A stretch of 6,612 nucleotides of DNA from assembly GCA_002723015.1 (NCBI GenBank), contig PBNG01000009.1, positions 17,729 to 24,340 of the forward strand. The letters run 5' to 3'. The stretch is from Roseibacillus sp. (GTDB taxonomy: Bacteria; Verrucomicrobiota; Verrucomicrobiae; Verrucomicrobiales; Akkermansiaceae). Positions 5,634-6,612 of the stretch are shown in pieces. Both the position numbers and the translations under genes were made by a program. Each line of letters opens with the position of its first letter. Within the stretch, counting starts at the first letter, position 1. Under the pieces are notes generated by a model. It saw nothing but the letters and a program-made list of their open reading frames with translations. It was not told where the DNA came from and made no database searches.

Positions 5634-6612
5634 TTCGGTATCTCCGGCCCTGGCTCAAGGGGTTTTCCAGACGATACGTCCAACACCGGAGGCGGGGGCA
5701 CAACTTCTTCAGGCATCACCGCCCTGAGCATCAGTTGCTCTCCAATATTGTCTCTCGTCCTGTTGTCCCGGAATGGTTGGACGGTGGACCTTCGGTCCAC
5801 CATGATTCCAAATTTCCTGTTTCTCTCGGCCAAATTGCCCTCCATCCCTGCCGTGGTGCCTTCTCCTTCAACCATGACTCCTCCAAGAAGATTTTCTTCT
5901 ACCCGGTTTGACCTCAGGACCGCGGTCGCCCCGTTTGAAATACTGATCCCTACCTCCCGGTTTCGATCAATCGTACACTGGACCAGCTCCGAGCGAATCC
6001 CCCGGGACATAAGAACAGCACCCGCAAGACCATTCTTGGTCGCACGGGATGACTTTACCTTCACCCGTCCACCTCCCCATGCATCAATGCCGTGATGAAA
6101 GTTTGAATCAAACCGGCAGCCTTCCGCGTCTGCAACGCTCCCCTCCCCATTTACCGCTAGTCCATCCCATCCGCATTTAAGGACCTCGACGTTCCGAAGG
6201 TTTGCTGTTCCGCCATTAATGACAGCAACACCATGACCAGAGCCTCCTTCAATCCGGCAGTCTTCCAATATCAATTCAGCTCCATCAGCAAGCGCCACCG
6301 GATACCGCTCCGCCGCAAGAGACAGCCCGGTCTGCCTCAGGGTTAAGGAGGCCACCCGGCTCCTGCTTGCCTCACCTGTTGAAAGCACCACGCTGGCTTT
6401 CTCCGCTTCACACTCAATAATTGATTTGCCCTTGCCAGAACCTTCAATATCGACTCGTACACTCAAGGAAAGAGACTCCTTAAAAACCCCCTCTGCCAGA
6501 CGAATCTTGTCGTTAGGACGAGCTGCTGCAAGAGCCTCCGTGATGGTGGAATATTCTTCTGGAACACTCAGGAGCCGGGTGTATGCGGACATCTTGTTGT
6601 AGAGTTCCTGAT
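5630..6612 (-). CDS. Right-handed parallel beta-helix repeat protein (probably extends past right edge)
   Basis: Counted from the ATG at 6592, residues 9-40 (SVPEEYSTITEALAAARPND and following) match the usual N-terminal cap of NosD/DUF1565-like beta-helix proteins. At least seven coils of about 23-24 residues follow from 117 on, starting for example GHGVAVINGG, WDGLAVNGEG, HHGIDAWGGG, LAGAVLMSRG, EVGISISNGA and LGGVMVEGEG, with Asn or Cys at turn positions (DSN, TKN, DRN, EEN, ERN). A Pro-rich tail (about 294-320) ends the protein, giving a rod-like solenoid of the kind found in surface proteins and polysaccharide-active enzymes; no catalytic residues can be assigned. The frame has no stop upstream of the ATG and reads QELYNK to the edge. 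The ATG lacks a well-placed Shine-Dalgarno sequence and is not followed by a signal peptide, so I suspect the true start, and perhaps another domain, lies outside. The TGA overlaps the lipoprotein ATG. Confidence 0.85.
   Translation of the reverse strand, partial: QELYNKMSAYTRLLSVPEEYSTITEALAAARPNDKIRLAEGVFKESLSLSVRVDIEGSGKGKSIIECEAEKASVVLSTGEASRSRVASLTLRQTGLSLAAERYPVALADGAELILEDCRIEGGSGHGVAVINGGTANLRNVEVLKCGWDGLAVNGEGSVADAEGCRFDSNFHHGIDAWGGGRVKVKSSRATKNGLAGAVLMSRGIRSELVQCTIDRNREVGISISNGATAVLRSNRVEENLLGGVMVEGEGTTAGMEGNLAERNRKFGIMVDRRSTVQPFRDNRTRDNIGEQLMLRAVMPEEVVPPPPVLDVSSGKPLEPGPEIPK
5642..5645 (-). promoter_or_regulatory. Ribosome binding site for the lipoprotein gene inside the beta-helix gene
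   Basis: GGAG on the coding strand stands 8 bases before the ATG at 5633, within the last codons of the upstream gene. It fixes the start that forms the ATGA overlap. Confidence 0.55.
5783..5801. repeat. Perfect 8-bp inverted repeat with 3-base loop inside the beta-helix gene
   Basis: GGTGGACC, TTC, GGTCCACC forms a perfect GC-rich hairpin in DNA or RNA of either strand. It lies in the codons for MVDRRSTV of the last beta-helix coil. No T-run follows on either side, so it is not an intrinsic terminator. It may be chance or an mRNA structure near the gene's 3' part. Confidence 0.7.

Noticed and set aside
5276..6095. Overlapping plus-strand ORFs of 76-168 codons across the lipoprotein and beta-helix genes
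   Set aside because: They are rich in Ser, Arg and Pro with no family features. The minus-strand beta-helix coils and ATGA overlap explain the region.

Overview
This window most likely comes from a bacterium of the Planctomycetota/Verrucomicrobiota/Lentisphaerota (PVC) group. The main evidence is the left-hand gene. It encodes a secreted fusion of a methyltransferase-like Rossmann domain with a PQQ-type beta-propeller, an architecture I associate from memory with those phyla. Base composition is moderately GC-rich. Several starts lack a Shine-Dalgarno sequence while others have one. The phylum is an inference; no rRNA or other marker is present. I see no mobile element, CRISPR array, tRNA or rRNA.

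Layout. Positions 1-1888 (minus) hold 629 codons of the propeller protein, which runs off the left edge. A 129-bp divergent spacer separates it from a plus-strand pair at 2018-3071: a MoaD/ThiS ubiquitin-like sulfur carrier ending in Gly-Gly, then a HesA/MoeB/ThiF-type E1-like activating enzyme. Converging on this pair from the right is pyrF (orotidine 5'-phosphate decarboxylase, minus, start 3859). It meets an in-frame TGA at 3143-3145, but the same frame continues for 24 plausible codons to a TAA that overlaps the E1 gene's TAG. A 156-bp divergent spacer leads to an M20-family zinc hydrolase (plus, 4016-5152). Ten bases beyond its stop, a convergent minus-strand pair ends: a probable small lipoprotein (5163-5633) and, upstream of it with an ATGA overlap, a right-handed parallel beta-helix protein whose frame stays open to the right edge.

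How the genes fit together. The carrier and E1 form a two-gene activation module: the E1 would adenylate the carrier's C-terminal Gly-Gly so that sulfur can be loaded. No molybdopterin, thiamine or nitrogen-fixation gene lies in the window, so the destination is unknown. The beta-helix and lipoprotein genes are translationally coupled and may form one envelope or surface unit. pyrF (pyrimidine synthesis) and the M20 hydrolase look like independent housekeeping genes.

The points most worth a second look are the interrupted pyrF, the degenerate SAM-site motif in a secreted protein, and the E1-like enzyme that departs from MoeB at several ATP-site positions.
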